This document shows positions 1 to 7,944 of a stretch of DNA of 37,829 nucleotides, piece by piece. The notes beneath the pieces are model-generated. The model searched no databases. It had not been told where the DNA came from and worked only from the letters and a program-made list of their open reading frames with translations. Made by a program: the position numbers and the translations under genes. This DNA is from Paenibacillus sinensis. Lineage in GTDB: Bacteria; Bacillota; Bacilli; Paenibacillales; Paenibacillaceae. Position 1 is the first letter of the stretch; each line of letters begins with the position of its first letter. The stretch lies in the NCBI RefSeq assembly GCF_019904155.1, contig NZ_JAHCMB010000227.1:1-37829 (forward strand), given 5' to 3'.

Positions 1-148
1 TTTTGCTAACTTTTTGCGTTTTCTAGAATGAAGAAGAACTGTCTCTGACTTTGAAAATCTACTTATGGGACAGCTCCTTCTGAAAGTCGAAGGTCTCAAT
101 TCAGATTTGCCAAAATTACCAGCATCCGCCTATAGGCGCTATCCCAGG

Positions 149-1327
149 TCAATTGAGTGTCACGTTCAGTTTTTTTGCCCAGCGATCATTATCTATCTCA
201 TATAACTGGGTCAAACCTTGATATGTCACTTCCACACGCAAGTTTTCCTTCTTCAACAAGGTCACTTTCCCTGATGCCTCCACCTGTCCAGCCTCGGGAT
301 TCAGCACCTTATATGAGGCTTCGGAGGATACAGAATAATCCATTCCATTATCCATAGTGACTACCGGATTGAGGCGGAGAGACGATTCTCCCATCCATGA
401 AATTGACAAATAGTCGCTAACTTCCAGCTTGACCGCTTGACCGGGCGCCTTCCCGGCGAACATGATAAGCGGACTATGTACTCGTCTGGACCAGGAATTC
501 TCGTCATGCACACCAATAGGATCCATCTGAAAAAATAAATCCTGTCCATATGTAAATCCCTTCGACAGAAGTAAATCTACCAGTGGATCAATTGCCGTCT
601 CTTCCTTGGCGCCCATGTCCAGCCAAATCTTCACATCCGGCTTCCCGGTTTCTTGCGCCCACTCTTCATACGCTTGTCCGTTAGCTACCCATGTGGAGGC
701 GGACATCGCACCGATCATCGAAAAAGTCTCGGGATGGTGATAGCCCATCCAGAACGCCTGCACTCCGCCAAATGACGATCCTATAATCATACGGTGGTCC
801 CTGTCCGGGATCGTTCTGTAGGTTGAATCCGCAAAAGGAATAACGGTTTCAAGAAAAAAGCGGGTAAATTTCTCCGCCCCGGTTCCATCCGTAGGAATAG
901 AATCATTAGGGAAAGGGACATATTCCTTCCCCCGGTCTGAGTCTTCGGCTGCATCGACTGCAATTACAATAACCTTCTCCATCTTGCCGTCGTTAACAAG
1001 CTGGTCCACCGTCTTGTCAACCTTCCACTCTTTATTGAAAGAACTGGTGCCGGTGTTGAATACATTCCGCCCGTCATTCATATACACTACCGGATAACGG
1101 TCTTCGCTGGTTTCATAACCAGGCGGCAGGTAAACAAAGATTCGCCGTTCCCCAAGCTTCTCAATGCTTACTGTACCTTCGTTCTCAACAGGAGCAGCAT
1201 CTTCCTTCAGGGTTGGCGAAGGCTGGACAGCGGTTGGCTCCTGTTGTTCAAAACAACCCGTAAGCGCTAACATTAATAATGTGGCAAGTCCCAAGCAACT
1301 AAACCTATAAATCCAGTTTTTGACCAT
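149..1327 (-). CDS. Esterase-D/enterochelin-esterase-like lipoprotein
   Basis: Predicted surface-anchored alpha/beta-hydrolase of the putative esterase (esterase D, IroE/Fes-like) family, 392 aa. Seen: a hydrophobic signal ending in lipobox LTGC (lipid Cys25), a Ser/Pro/Glu linker to about residue 50, and the hydrolase core at about 52-290. The nucleophile elbow is GSSFGG with Ser185, and a likely catalytic His274 lies in GVHDENSW. Residues about 295-392 form an extra beta-rich domain (EVSDYLSISWMG...), possibly Ig-like. The ATG is preceded by GGAGGG at good spacing. It stands alone, divergent from secA2. The substrate is unknown; siderophore esters or acyl groups on cell-surface carbohydrate are both possible. 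The family call is firm, the substrate is not. Confidence 0.85.
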   Translation of the reverse strand: MVKNWIYRFSCLGLATLLMLALTGCFEQQEPTAVQPSPTLKEDAAPVENEGTVSIEKLGERRIFVYLPPGYETSEDRYPVVYMNDGRNVFNTGTSSFNKEWKVDKTVDQLVNDGKMEKVIVIAVDAAEDSDRGKEYVPFPNDSIPTDGTGAEKFTRFFLETVIPFADSTYRTIPDRDHRMIIGSSFGGVQAFWMGYHHPETFSMIGAMSASTWVANGQAYEEWAQETGKPDVKIWLDMGAKEETAIDPLVDLLLSKGFTYGQDLFFQMDPIGVHDENSWSRRVHSPLIMFAGKAPGQAVKLEVSDYLSISWMGESSLRLNPVVTMDNGMDYSVSSEASYKVLNPEAGQVEASGKVTLLKKENLRVEVTYQGLTQLYEIDNDRWAKKLNVTLN

Positions 1328-1350
1328 CTGATTCCCTCCACTTCATAATT

Positions 1351-1360
1351 CAAACGTTTG
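1351..1360. promoter_or_regulatory. Possible LacI-family operator (CAAACGTTTG)
   Basis: A perfect 10-bp palindrome with a central ACGT lies 23 bp upstream of the esterase-lipoprotein start. It has the CG-centred shape of LacI/CcpA-family sites, but it departs from the cre consensus on one side. No matching regulator gene is nearby. Confidence 0.3.
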
Positions 1361-1562
1361 CATCAAATTACAGGGTCTTCTACTTCATAGCCTCCGCATC
1401 TATGATCCTGCTTCTCGTCCCGTAACTGATAACACTATTATAGCGGGAGTATGAACAGAGGAAAACTATTCCATGCGATAATCTTGGCATACGTAGTATT
1501 GTCACCTTCTTCTGTCGATCTTTTTGGAATGACCAGAATAGCTTCCAGCATGCGATCTATTA

Positions 1563-1591
1563 TTTACATTGATCAATACATAAGTTACAAT
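1563..1591 (+). promoter_or_regulatory. Sigma-A-type promoter of secA2
   Basis: TTTACA (1563-1568), a 17-bp spacer and TACAAT (1586-1591), ending 32 bp before the secA2 ATG. A good match to the housekeeping consensus. Confidence 0.55.
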
Positions 1592-1623
1592 CATGCCCAT
1601 CTACCGAAGGGAGAACAATTTCT

Positions 1624-3900
1624 ATGAATATAGCCGTCAAGCTGATGCGCAAATTCAAAGACCGAGATAACCAGAATATGCTGAAAGTCTATCAGGACAA
1701 AACGAAGCTTATCAGGAAGCGGAATTTGGAAGCCTGGGACGATGAGCAGCTTCAAGCGGAATCCCTCCGGCTGCGACAGGAAGCACAATCGGGTACGCCT
1801 TTGGATGAGCTGCTTGTCGATGCTTATGCGTTAGTCTGCGAGGCCGCAAAGAGAAAACTCGGATTACAGCCTTACGATGTCCAGATCATGGCTGCCATCG
1901 CTCTGCACGAGAGATATTTGATCGAACAGCATACCGGTGAAGGAAAAACACTCTCTGCAGTTATGCCTGCTTATCTGAACGCGCTGACCGGCGAAGGCGT
2001 TCATGTGCTCACTTTTAACGATTATTTGGCCAAGCGGGATGCGGAGTGGATGGGCCCGGTTTACCGATTTCTCGGGTTAACGGTGAGCACGGTTCAAGCG
2101 GGTATGAGCCTATCCGAGAAGCGGGAAGCATACGCCAAGGATATCACCTATGTTACGGCTAAAGAATCAGGATTCGATTATTTGCGCGACACGATCGCAC
2201 TAAGCGAAGCCGATACCGTGCATCGCCCCTTCCACTACGTCATCGTCGACGAAGCCGATTCACTCCTTCTCGACGAAGCGCGGGTGCCGCTGGTCATCAG
2301 CGGTGAGTCGGGCTCTTCCAAGAGCGACGGTTTTCTTTTCGCAGACGTGGCTAGGCAGCTACAGCAAGACGAGCATTACGACTTCGACGAGTTCCAGCGG
2401 AACGTGTACTTAAATGAAGCAGGCGCAGCAAAAGCGGAATCGCTGCTGGGATGCGGCAATTTGTACGATAGCCATAACACTCACTTGCTGACGTCATTAA
2501 ATTGCGCGCTGCATGCGGAATCGTTATTAAAGAAAGACATCGATTACATCGTCCGTGACGGCAAAATCGAGCTGATCGAAGAATATACCGGCCGCGTGGC
2601 GGAGAACCGGTATTTGCCGGACGGGCTGCAAGCCGCGCTTGTAGCCAAAGAAGGGCTGCAGTCCTCGGGCGGCGGAAAAATTCTCGGAACCATTACCCTT
2701 CAACATTTCATCAGCCTGTATCCGGGAATTTGCGGGATGACAGCTACCGCGCATGCTTCTGCAATGGAATTCGAGAGTATTTATTCTCTGCAGGTCGTGC
2801 GAATCCCGCCGAACCGGCTTAACATCCGGGTCGATCATCCGCACCGGATTTATACCCATCAAGCGGCCAAGCTTAAGGCACTTGTACAAGAAATCTCGTC
2901 TGTTCATAGAACGGGACGCCCCATTCTTATTGGTACTTCAAGCGTCGAGGAGTCCGACATGCTGGCAGAGGCGCTGGCAGCTGCTGACGTACCCTGTCAT
3001 GTTCTGAATGCGAAAAACGACGCAGAAGAAGCACAAATTATCGCCAAAGCTGGAGAAATCGGCGCCGTGACTGTCTCTACGAATATGGCGGGACGCGGCG
3101 TCGATATTCGGCTCGGCGGCGGCGACCCCGCGCAAGCGGAAGCTGTCGCCAAGCTGGGCGGGTTGTATGTGATTGGCACGCATGTGAACGAAAGCGTGCG
3201 GATCGACGACCAGCTGCGCGGGCGTTCCGGCCGCCAAGGCGATCCGGGAGCTTCCGTATTTTACGTAAGCCTGGAGGACGATCTGCTGCTTCGCTTCGGC
3301 ATCCATAAAGCGGTTCGCGCTCCCAGGCAGGATGAAGCCCTGGAAGAGCCGGTGCTCCGCAGCAAAATCGAGCATATTCAGCGCGTTATTATGGGCCAGA
3401 ACTTCGAGATCACACAGGAACTGAACGGTTATTCGGATATGGTGGAGGATCAGAGACGAATTCTATACGAGGAACGGCTCGGAATTTTAAAAGGCGCGCA
3501 ACCGATGAGCCCTGCGGAGCAGCGGGTACGGCTTTTTTACATCGACGAGTTCTGGGCTGACCATTTGGCATACGTCTCTTACCTTCGCGAAGGCATCCAC
3601 TTGGAGAGTCTTGCCAGCCGCAATCCGATCGACGAATTTCATGCGCACATCACCAATGCATACGACCAAATTCCGGCTAAAGTAAATAATGAGTCGGCGA
3701 ATATGCTTGCAAGGCTCGGAGGCTCAAATGATCCGGCGAAGTGGGAAAGTTTCGGTCTGAAGAGTCCTTCTTCCACCCGGACTTATATTATCAGCGATCA
3801 ATACCTCCAGAATAAGCGCAGTTCATGGACCGGAACGACCGTATTTGCTTATTGGCTTCGCAAGATTGCAAGGCCGATATTCAAGTGGTCAGAATATTGA
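1624..3900 (+). CDS. secA2: SecA2-type preprotein translocase ATPase
   Basis: Motor ATPase of the Sec translocase, 758 aa. Seen: Walker A TGEGKT at 104-109, DEAD-box motif VDEAD at 208-212 followed by SLLLDEAR, then MTATA, GTSSVEESD, NMAGRGVDIRLGGGDP and QLRGRSGRQGDPG in the second nucleotide-binding fold. These are the full set of SecA helicase motifs, with the preprotein cross-linking region between them. The protein is shorter than housekeeping SecA (about 840 aa) and ends without the C-terminal Cys/His zinc tail, as accessory SecA2 proteins do. GGGAG precedes the ATG. No secY2, asp or glycosylated adhesin gene is near, so it probably works with the main SecYEG to export a particular set of proteins. 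It could instead be a divergent second SecA without a dedicated substrate. Confidence 0.87.
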   Translation: MNIAVKLMRKFKDRDNQNMLKVYQDKTKLIRKRNLEAWDDEQLQAESLRLRQEAQSGTPLDELLVDAYALVCEAAKRKLGLQPYDVQIMAAIALHERYLIEQHTGEGKTLSAVMPAYLNALTGEGVHVLTFNDYLAKRDAEWMGPVYRFLGLTVSTVQAGMSLSEKREAYAKDITYVTAKESGFDYLRDTIALSEADTVHRPFHYVIVDEADSLLLDEARVPLVISGESGSSKSDGFLFADVARQLQQDEHYDFDEFQRNVYLNEAGAAKAESLLGCGNLYDSHNTHLLTSLNCALHAESLLKKDIDYIVRDGKIELIEEYTGRVAENRYLPDGLQAALVAKEGLQSSGGGKILGTITLQHFISLYPGICGMTATAHASAMEFESIYSLQVVRIPPNRLNIRVDHPHRIYTHQAAKLKALVQEISSVHRTGRPILIGTSSVEESDMLAEALAAADVPCHVLNAKNDAEEAQIIAKAGEIGAVTVSTNMAGRGVDIRLGGGDPAQAEAVAKLGGLYVIGTHVNESVRIDDQLRGRSGRQGDPGASVFYVSLEDDLLLRFGIHKAVRAPRQDEALEEPVLRSKIEHIQRVIMGQNFEITQELNGYSDMVEDQRRILYEERLGILKGAQPMSPAEQRVRLFYIDEFWADHLAYVSYLREGIHLESLASRNPIDEFHAHITNAYDQIPAKVNNESANMLARLGGSNDPAKWESFGLKSPSSTRTYIISDQYLQNKRSSWTGTTVFAYWLRKIARPIFKWSEY

Positions 3901-3941
3901 TGCAGCGTATTGGTAATAGATCGATATGTCCTGGACTATCG

Positions 3942-3970
3942 GAGGTTCCCGTTAAGCGGGAGCCTCTTTT
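3942..3970 (+). terminator. Rho-independent terminator of secA2
   Basis: Ten-base-pair stem (3942-3951 with 3957-3966, one G-U pair), 5-nt loop, then TTTT. It lies 42 bp after the secA2 stop. Confidence 0.7.
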
Positions 3971-4622
3971 ATTGAAATGTTACGGAGTCCAGAATCTGAT
4001 CCGTCTCAGCCTTTGACTCATCATCTATGTACGAAACAATGAAGCAGAGTGCATACTCACCAATTATTGTGCTGTAAAATTCTTGTGTTGTTACAAATCC
4101 ATTCCCATAATCAACGGTCGCTTTCAAGAGGTCCATATCTTTTCCTCCGATATTTTTCGCTGAGATGTCATCGTATTCATACTGATACTCAGACTTGCCC
4201 ATCGACCTGATCAGAGCCTCCAGATAGTCCGTTCCATTTTTAATACTTTGAAACATACTTACTTTCTCAGCATAAGCGATAAGCGAAGGTCCGGTTTCAT
4301 CTGCGTCTAACGGAAACTTTGACACGACCAACAGGTTAAGCGTCTTAGCCTGCAACATTTTGATAATTTTTTCCTTGTCTTCATTATCCTTTGCGCCAAA
4401 ATTAAAATGCTCCGCACCTTCATCCACTAGCTCATTCATCTGGTCAGCGTCCTGATAGGTCCAATCTGTCGGAAAGTGCAAGGATACACCGAAATAATCA
4501 TTCGTATATGAACCACTTTCAGTCACACCCAAGCTAAGCTCTTTCTCTTTCCTTGCGCATGCTGTAGTCATCAACAGGATTAACAGCAACACCATTGATA
4601 GTAATCCAACTTTTTTCTTCAT
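3969..4622 (-). CDS. Lipoprotein of unknown function
   Basis: About 217 aa. The start is placed at the ATG at 4622 (MKKKVGLLSM) because AGGGGG lies 6 nt upstream; an in-frame ATG 18 nt earlier would put that site inside the gene. Seen: a basic then hydrophobic signal peptide and a lipobox TTAC. After it comes the pattern YTNDYFGVSLHFPTDW, a theme common to small Bacillota lipoproteins in which a beta strand precedes a PsbP-like fold. No catalytic motif is visible. It is flanked by secA2 (convergent) and the pentapeptide gene (same strand, 144 bp away), and neither suggests a role. Membrane anchored, function unknown. Confidence 0.8.
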   Translation of the reverse strand: MKKKVGLLSMVLLLILLMTTACARKEKELSLGVTESGSYTNDYFGVSLHFPTDWTYQDADQMNELVDEGAEHFNFGAKDNEDKEKIIKMLQAKTLNLLVVSKFPLDADETGPSLIAYAEKVSMFQSIKNGTDYLEALIRSMGKSEYQYEYDDISAKNIGGKDMDLLKATVDYGNGFVTTQEFYSTIIGEYALCFIVSYIDDESKAETDQILDSVTFQ

Positions 4623-4705
4623 AAATACCCCCTGATGCATTTCAGCAAGATTTGGGATGATTCTCTATATTTATCGGAAATTCTAAGAAATACTTAGATA
4701 TATAT

Positions 4706-4798
4706 TTATCTAACAATAACCTTGGACAAATTGGCACCCAAGCCTTTAAGCGAAGCATAGGTCAACTTATCCATGACAGCGCCGTCGATGGTTTTGAT
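4706..4798 (-). pseudogene. Out-of-frame 3' tail of the pentapeptide-repeat gene
   Basis: Directly after the current reading frame of the pentapeptide gene diverges, another frame encodes 30 residues beginning IKTIDGAVMDKLTYASLKGL and ending with TAA at 4708-4706. This sequence looks like the natural C-terminus of this protein family, whereas the in-frame ending (YQNHRRRCHG) does not. A one-base gain (or two-base loss) near 4799-4802 would explain it. Confidence 0.6.
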
Positions 4799-5468
4799 AG
4801 GACAAAGTAAAGCCGGAAATGAACGAGACATTTTGGAGTATCGCGCCCTTAAACGAAACTTCGTTCAGCGCCGACTTGTCAAAATTGACGCTGATGAAGG
4901 TCTGCACGTCAAAACGCTGCCCTCGCAGATCACATAGCTTAACATCTATGAATTTCGCTCCGTTCAGCCCCGACTTGCTGATGTTGGTACGTACAAGGAT
5001 GGACTTATGGAAGCTCGAATCCGTGAGGTCATTGGTAGATAGGCTGCAGTCAGTCAGATTGGCATGGTCAAAAATGGCTTCCCGCATATCGCTGCTCGTA
5101 AATGAGCTGCCCGTCAGGTCAGCACCCGCAAAGTCGGAGCCTCGTAACGCACTCGCTGCAAATTTGGCTTGATGCGCGATAACGCCCCCAAAGTCGCTCT
5201 TCGTCAGGTCGCTTGCGCTTAAATTGGTCACCACCTGCCGTTCCAGCGAGTGGGAGAGGTTAGCCACCTCTTGTACCGTTTGCTCAATGTCGCCGATGCT
5301 GTCAATGGTCATCTCGAAGGCCGTATCATCGTCCTTGCCTTCGGCTTTGAGTTCACGGAACCGCTCCTGCAAGTCGGAGAGCAGGTCTGACTTTAATTTG
5401 GTGACGCTCTTTACCCCATCATACGGTGCGAACACGCCGTTTAAATAGCCCCTCAATCTCTCAGTCAT
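4767..5468 (-). CDS. Pentapeptide-repeat protein with HAAS-like N-terminus (3' frameshift)
   Basis: 233 aa as it stands. Residues about 1-70 resemble the HAAS (DUF1700-type) helical domain: KSDLLSDLQERFRELKAEGK followed by AFEMTIDSIGDIEQTV. Residues about 80-215 carry degenerate A(D/N)LxxS-type pentapeptide repeats (SDFGG, ADLTG, ANLTD, NDLTD, SGLNG), which should form a right-handed quadrilateral beta-helix. No signal peptide or membrane segment, so cytosolic. A strong AAGGAGGG precedes the ATG. The last 17 residues look out of frame; see the separate tail feature. HAAS proteins usually sit beside a PadR regulator, and none is present. Function unknown; a protein-protein or DNA-mimic role is only a family-level guess. 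Confidence 0.75.
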   Translation of the reverse strand: MTERLRGYLNGVFAPYDGVKSVTKLKSDLLSDLQERFRELKAEGKDDDTAFEMTIDSIGDIEQTVQEVANLSHSLERQVVTNLSASDLTKSDFGGVIAHQAKFAASALRGSDFAGADLTGSSFTSSDMREAIFDHANLTDCSLSTNDLTDSSFHKSILVRTNISKSGLNGAKFIDVKLCDLRGQRFDVQTFISVNFDKSALNEVSFKGAILQNVSFISGFTLSYQNHRRRCHG

Positions 5469-5499
5469 CGCCCAACCCTCCTTATAATTTCATATCGCT

Positions 5500-5528
5500 T
5501 TGCGGAATCGTAACGGCAACACTATAAT
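5500..5528 (+). promoter_or_regulatory. Promoter of the YtkL-type hydrolase gene
   Basis: TTGCGG (5500-5505), a 17-bp spacer and TATAAT (5523-5528). The downstream leader contains a small GGTCC/GGACC hairpin at about 5539-5552. Confidence 0.5.
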
Positions 5529-5585
5529 AATAACGATAGGTCCCACAGGACCAGCTATTCCCAACACGAAGGAGGCAGTTTCGTA

Positions 5586-6275
5586 ATGCAACTGATTTAT
5601 CACGGCCATTCCACCATCCAGCTTATCACCAATGGACAATCACTGATCGTCGATCCATTCCTGAGCGGAAACCAGCTTGCAACTGTCAAACCCGAGGAAA
5701 TCAAGACGGATGCGATCCTGCTGACTCATGCGCATGCCGATCATATTCTGGATGCCGGGCCTATTTCCAAGGCTAACGATGCGCCTGTCATCGCGAACCC
5801 CGAATTAGCCACTTATCTGTCCTGGAATGGCATTAAAGCAGTGGGCATGAATATCGGCGGCACGTATGACCTGGGATTTGCGACCGCCAAAATGGTCCAT
5901 GCGTTTCATAGCTCCGGCATCATCGTCGAAGAACAACAGAGCATTCTATACGGTGGCATGCCGGCCGGGTATATTATCACTGCGGAGGGGCTGACCGTGC
6001 TGCATGCCGGAGATACCGGCCTGTTCGGCGACATGAAGATGATCGGGGAACGGCATTCGATCGATGTCGCATTCATTCCGATCGGGGATCATTTCACGAT
6101 GGGACCTGAGGACGCCTTACAAGCAGCCGCATGGTATAACGCCAAGCTCGTTGTGCCGATTCATTACGACACCTTCCCTCCGATCAGGCAGGATGCCAAT
6201 CAATTTGTTGCGCAATTGGAAGCGAGCGGCTTACAGGGCAAGGTGCTTAAGCCCGGAGAGAGTCTTTCATTCTGA
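5586..6275 (+). CDS. ytkL: UPF0173 metal-dependent hydrolase (YtkL-like)
   Basis: Metallo-beta-lactamase-fold hydrolase of the UPF0173/YtkL family, 229 aa, which is the usual length. Seen: the metal motif THAHADH (His48, His50, Asp52, His53), the family start MQLIYHGHS, a further ligand region LHAGDTGLFGD (about 135-145), PIGDHFTMGPEDA, and the late VPIHYDTFP histidine. Cytosolic, with no signal peptide. GGAGG lies 11 nt before the ATG. Monocistronic: own promoter upstream and a strong terminator downstream. The physiological substrate of this family is not established. Confidence 0.9.
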   Translation: MQLIYHGHSTIQLITNGQSLIVDPFLSGNQLATVKPEEIKTDAILLTHAHADHILDAGPISKANDAPVIANPELATYLSWNGIKAVGMNIGGTYDLGFATAKMVHAFHSSGIIVEEQQSILYGGMPAGYIITAEGLTVLHAGDTGLFGDMKMIGERHSIDVAFIPIGDHFTMGPEDALQAAAWYNAKLVVPIHYDTFPPIRQDANQFVAQLEASGLQGKVLKPGESLSF

Positions 6276-6316
6276 GAAGAAGCAGAACGCGCACTTGCCT
6301 CTAGACAGACAGGAAA

Positions 6317-6358
6317 GGCCGACGGTCCCTCTACAAAGAGCGGCTGTCGGCTTTTTTT
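6317..6358 (+). terminator. Rho-independent terminator of the ytkL-like gene
   Basis: Long hairpin: GCCGAC 6318-6323 pairs with GTCGGC 6346-6351, and CTCT 6329-6332 pairs with AGAG 6337-6340 around an ACAA loop. A run of seven T follows. Confidence 0.85.
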
Positions 6359-6520
6359 GGGGGATGGCCGGTCACCACTTTCGGGCAACGCCCCGATTCC
6401 GCAAGTCCATTCCTCCTTCCTCTTACCCTGAACAAGCTGTGAATACGGCATCGATCTTTGCCCGAAGATATGTAACCGGCTATTCTTTTTAAAATGAGCT
6501 GTAAACCCTCCTTTTTCTCA

Positions 6521-6549
6521 TTGTACAAACTCGTATTCGGACGTATAAT
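6521..6549 (+). promoter_or_regulatory. Promoter of the macrolide-type glycosyltransferase gene
   Basis: TTGTAC (6521-6526), exactly 17 bp, then TATAAT (6544-6549). Near-consensus sigma-A promoter, about 67 bp upstream of the start codon. Confidence 0.75.
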
Positions 6550-6575
6550 AAATTCCATTGATTCCATTAAAAGTT

Positions 6576-6593
6576 ATTTTGATGCATCAAAAT
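6576..6593. promoter_or_regulatory. 18-bp perfect palindrome, probable operator
   Basis: ATTTTGATG followed directly by its exact reverse complement CATCAAAAT. It sits about 20 bp downstream of the probable transcription start and ahead of the ribosome site, where a bound repressor would block transcription. Confidence 0.6.
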
Positions 6594-6615
6594 CTCTCAA
6601 GAGAGGATGAAAGAG

Positions 6616-7824
6616 ATGTCAAATGTACTTTTTTTGAGTGTGCCTGCTCACGGTCATGTCAATCCGACGCTGGGACTGGTTCATGAATTGACCAAAAGGG
6701 GGGAACGAGTAACCTACTTTTGTGCTGAAGAATTCAGGGAAAAGATCGAGCGGTCCGGAGCGGAATTTATCAGCTTCACCAATTTGCCCGATTCCGCGAA
6801 AGGCAATAGTCCACGACCCGAAGGCAATCAGGCCAACATGCTGTTCGACCGGATCGACAGTATTCTGAAACAAAGCGACAGCATGATCTCCGATGTGCTG
6901 GATCAGATCAAGGGGCGGACCTTCGACTACGTCGTATACAGCTCCATGTATCCGCTTGGCAATATAATCGCCCAAGTTCTAAAGCTGCCATCCATCGCTT
7001 CATTCGCCGTGTTCGCCACTCTTAAAGAGCTAATGGAGAAAGAGGATTCCATCAACCCCGACGATATCCTCAATCATCCCGTCCAGGCAACGTTCAAACA
7101 AGCGCGCGAAAATATCAAACGCCAATACAATGCCGAGCTGCCTGAGGATATCATGGATCTGTTCTTTATGAAGGGCGATTTGAATATTGCCTATACCTCC
7201 GAATACTTTGTGTCTCACGCGGAGTATTACGATGACAGTTTTATTTTTATCGGACCGCCGATCTATGACCGCAAAGAAAATCTGGAATTTCCTTTTGAAC
7301 GTCTGAAAGGCAGAAAGGTGATTTACATTTCACTCGGAACTGTATTTAACACCGACTTGAAGCTGTACGAGATATTTTTCAAAAGCTTCGGAGACACCGA
7401 CGCCGTAGTGGTCCTGTCGGCTTACAAAGTCGATCTGTCCAGCCTTGCGATTCCGGATAATTTTATCGTCCGCAGCTTCATACCGCAGTCCGAAATTTTG
7501 CAATACACCAATGTCGCCATCACACATGCCGGAATGAACAGTACAAGCGACCTACTGTATGCCCAGGTGCCATTTGTCGCCATTCCGATCAGCGCGGATC
7601 AGCCTTACATGGCGGGCAGAGCCGCAGAGCTTGGAGCCGCTATCGCGCTCGACAAAGATACAGTGACCCCCGAGTTGTTAAAAGACGCTGTCGATAAGGT
7701 GACAAGTGACCCCAGCTATGCGGACAATCTTAAGAAAATCAGCGATTCGTTCAAAGCGGCCGGCGGTTATCCCAAGGCGGCGGATGCCATTTTCAAACTT
7801 GTAGAAAAACAGTATCAGAAATGA
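6616..7824 (+). CDS. Macrolide-family (MGT, GT1) glycosyltransferase
   Basis: UDP-sugar-dependent glycosyltransferase of the MGT/YjiC group, 402 aa, which transfers a sugar to small hydrophobic acceptors such as macrolides, flavonoids or phenolics. Seen: the N-terminal acceptor fold opening NVLFLSVPAHGHVNPT, with the family's catalytic-type His in AHGHVNP. The C-terminal donor site has the signature THAGMNST ... VPFVAIPISADQPYMAGRA. No signal peptide, so cytosolic. The ATG at 6616 is chosen because GAGAGG lies 9 nt before it; the ATG at 6607 abuts that site. It has its own promoter with a palindromic operator between promoter and gene, so it is probably inducible. No resistance or biosynthesis genes are adjacent. 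Confidence 0.9.
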   Translation: MSNVLFLSVPAHGHVNPTLGLVHELTKRGERVTYFCAEEFREKIERSGAEFISFTNLPDSAKGNSPRPEGNQANMLFDRIDSILKQSDSMISDVLDQIKGRTFDYVVYSSMYPLGNIIAQVLKLPSIASFAVFATLKELMEKEDSINPDDILNHPVQATFKQARENIKRQYNAELPEDIMDLFFMKGDLNIAYTSEYFVSHAEYYDDSFIFIGPPIYDRKENLEFPFERLKGRKVIYISLGTVFNTDLKLYEIFFKSFGDTDAVVVLSAYKVDLSSLAIPDNFIVRSFIPQSEILQYTNVAITHAGMNSTSDLLYAQVPFVAIPISADQPYMAGRAAELGAAIALDKDTVTPELLKDAVDKVTSDPSYADNLKKISDSFKAAGGYPKAADAIFKLVEKQYQK

Positions 7825-7853
7825 TCATCATGTAGGTAATCGCCTTTATATAC

Positions 7854-7900
7854 AAAAAACCGCGGGGATGGCAGCTTGCTTCAAAGCTTCCGCCCTGCGG
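7854..7900 (-). terminator. Terminator of the LysR-family gene
   Basis: Read on the - strand: an 8-bp outer stem (7893-7900 with 7860-7867, one mismatch or wobble), an inner AGCTT/AAGCT stem, then TTTTTT. Also forms the boundary with the convergent glycosyltransferase gene. Confidence 0.6.
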
Positions 7901-7944
7901 CTCAGATCATGCATCAAGGTCAAATCATAACTATAATCCGCTTG

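Noticed and set aside
127..138. CGCCTATAGGCG palindrome past the first gene's stop
   Set aside because: Short, with no T-run; not enough for a terminator or operator call.
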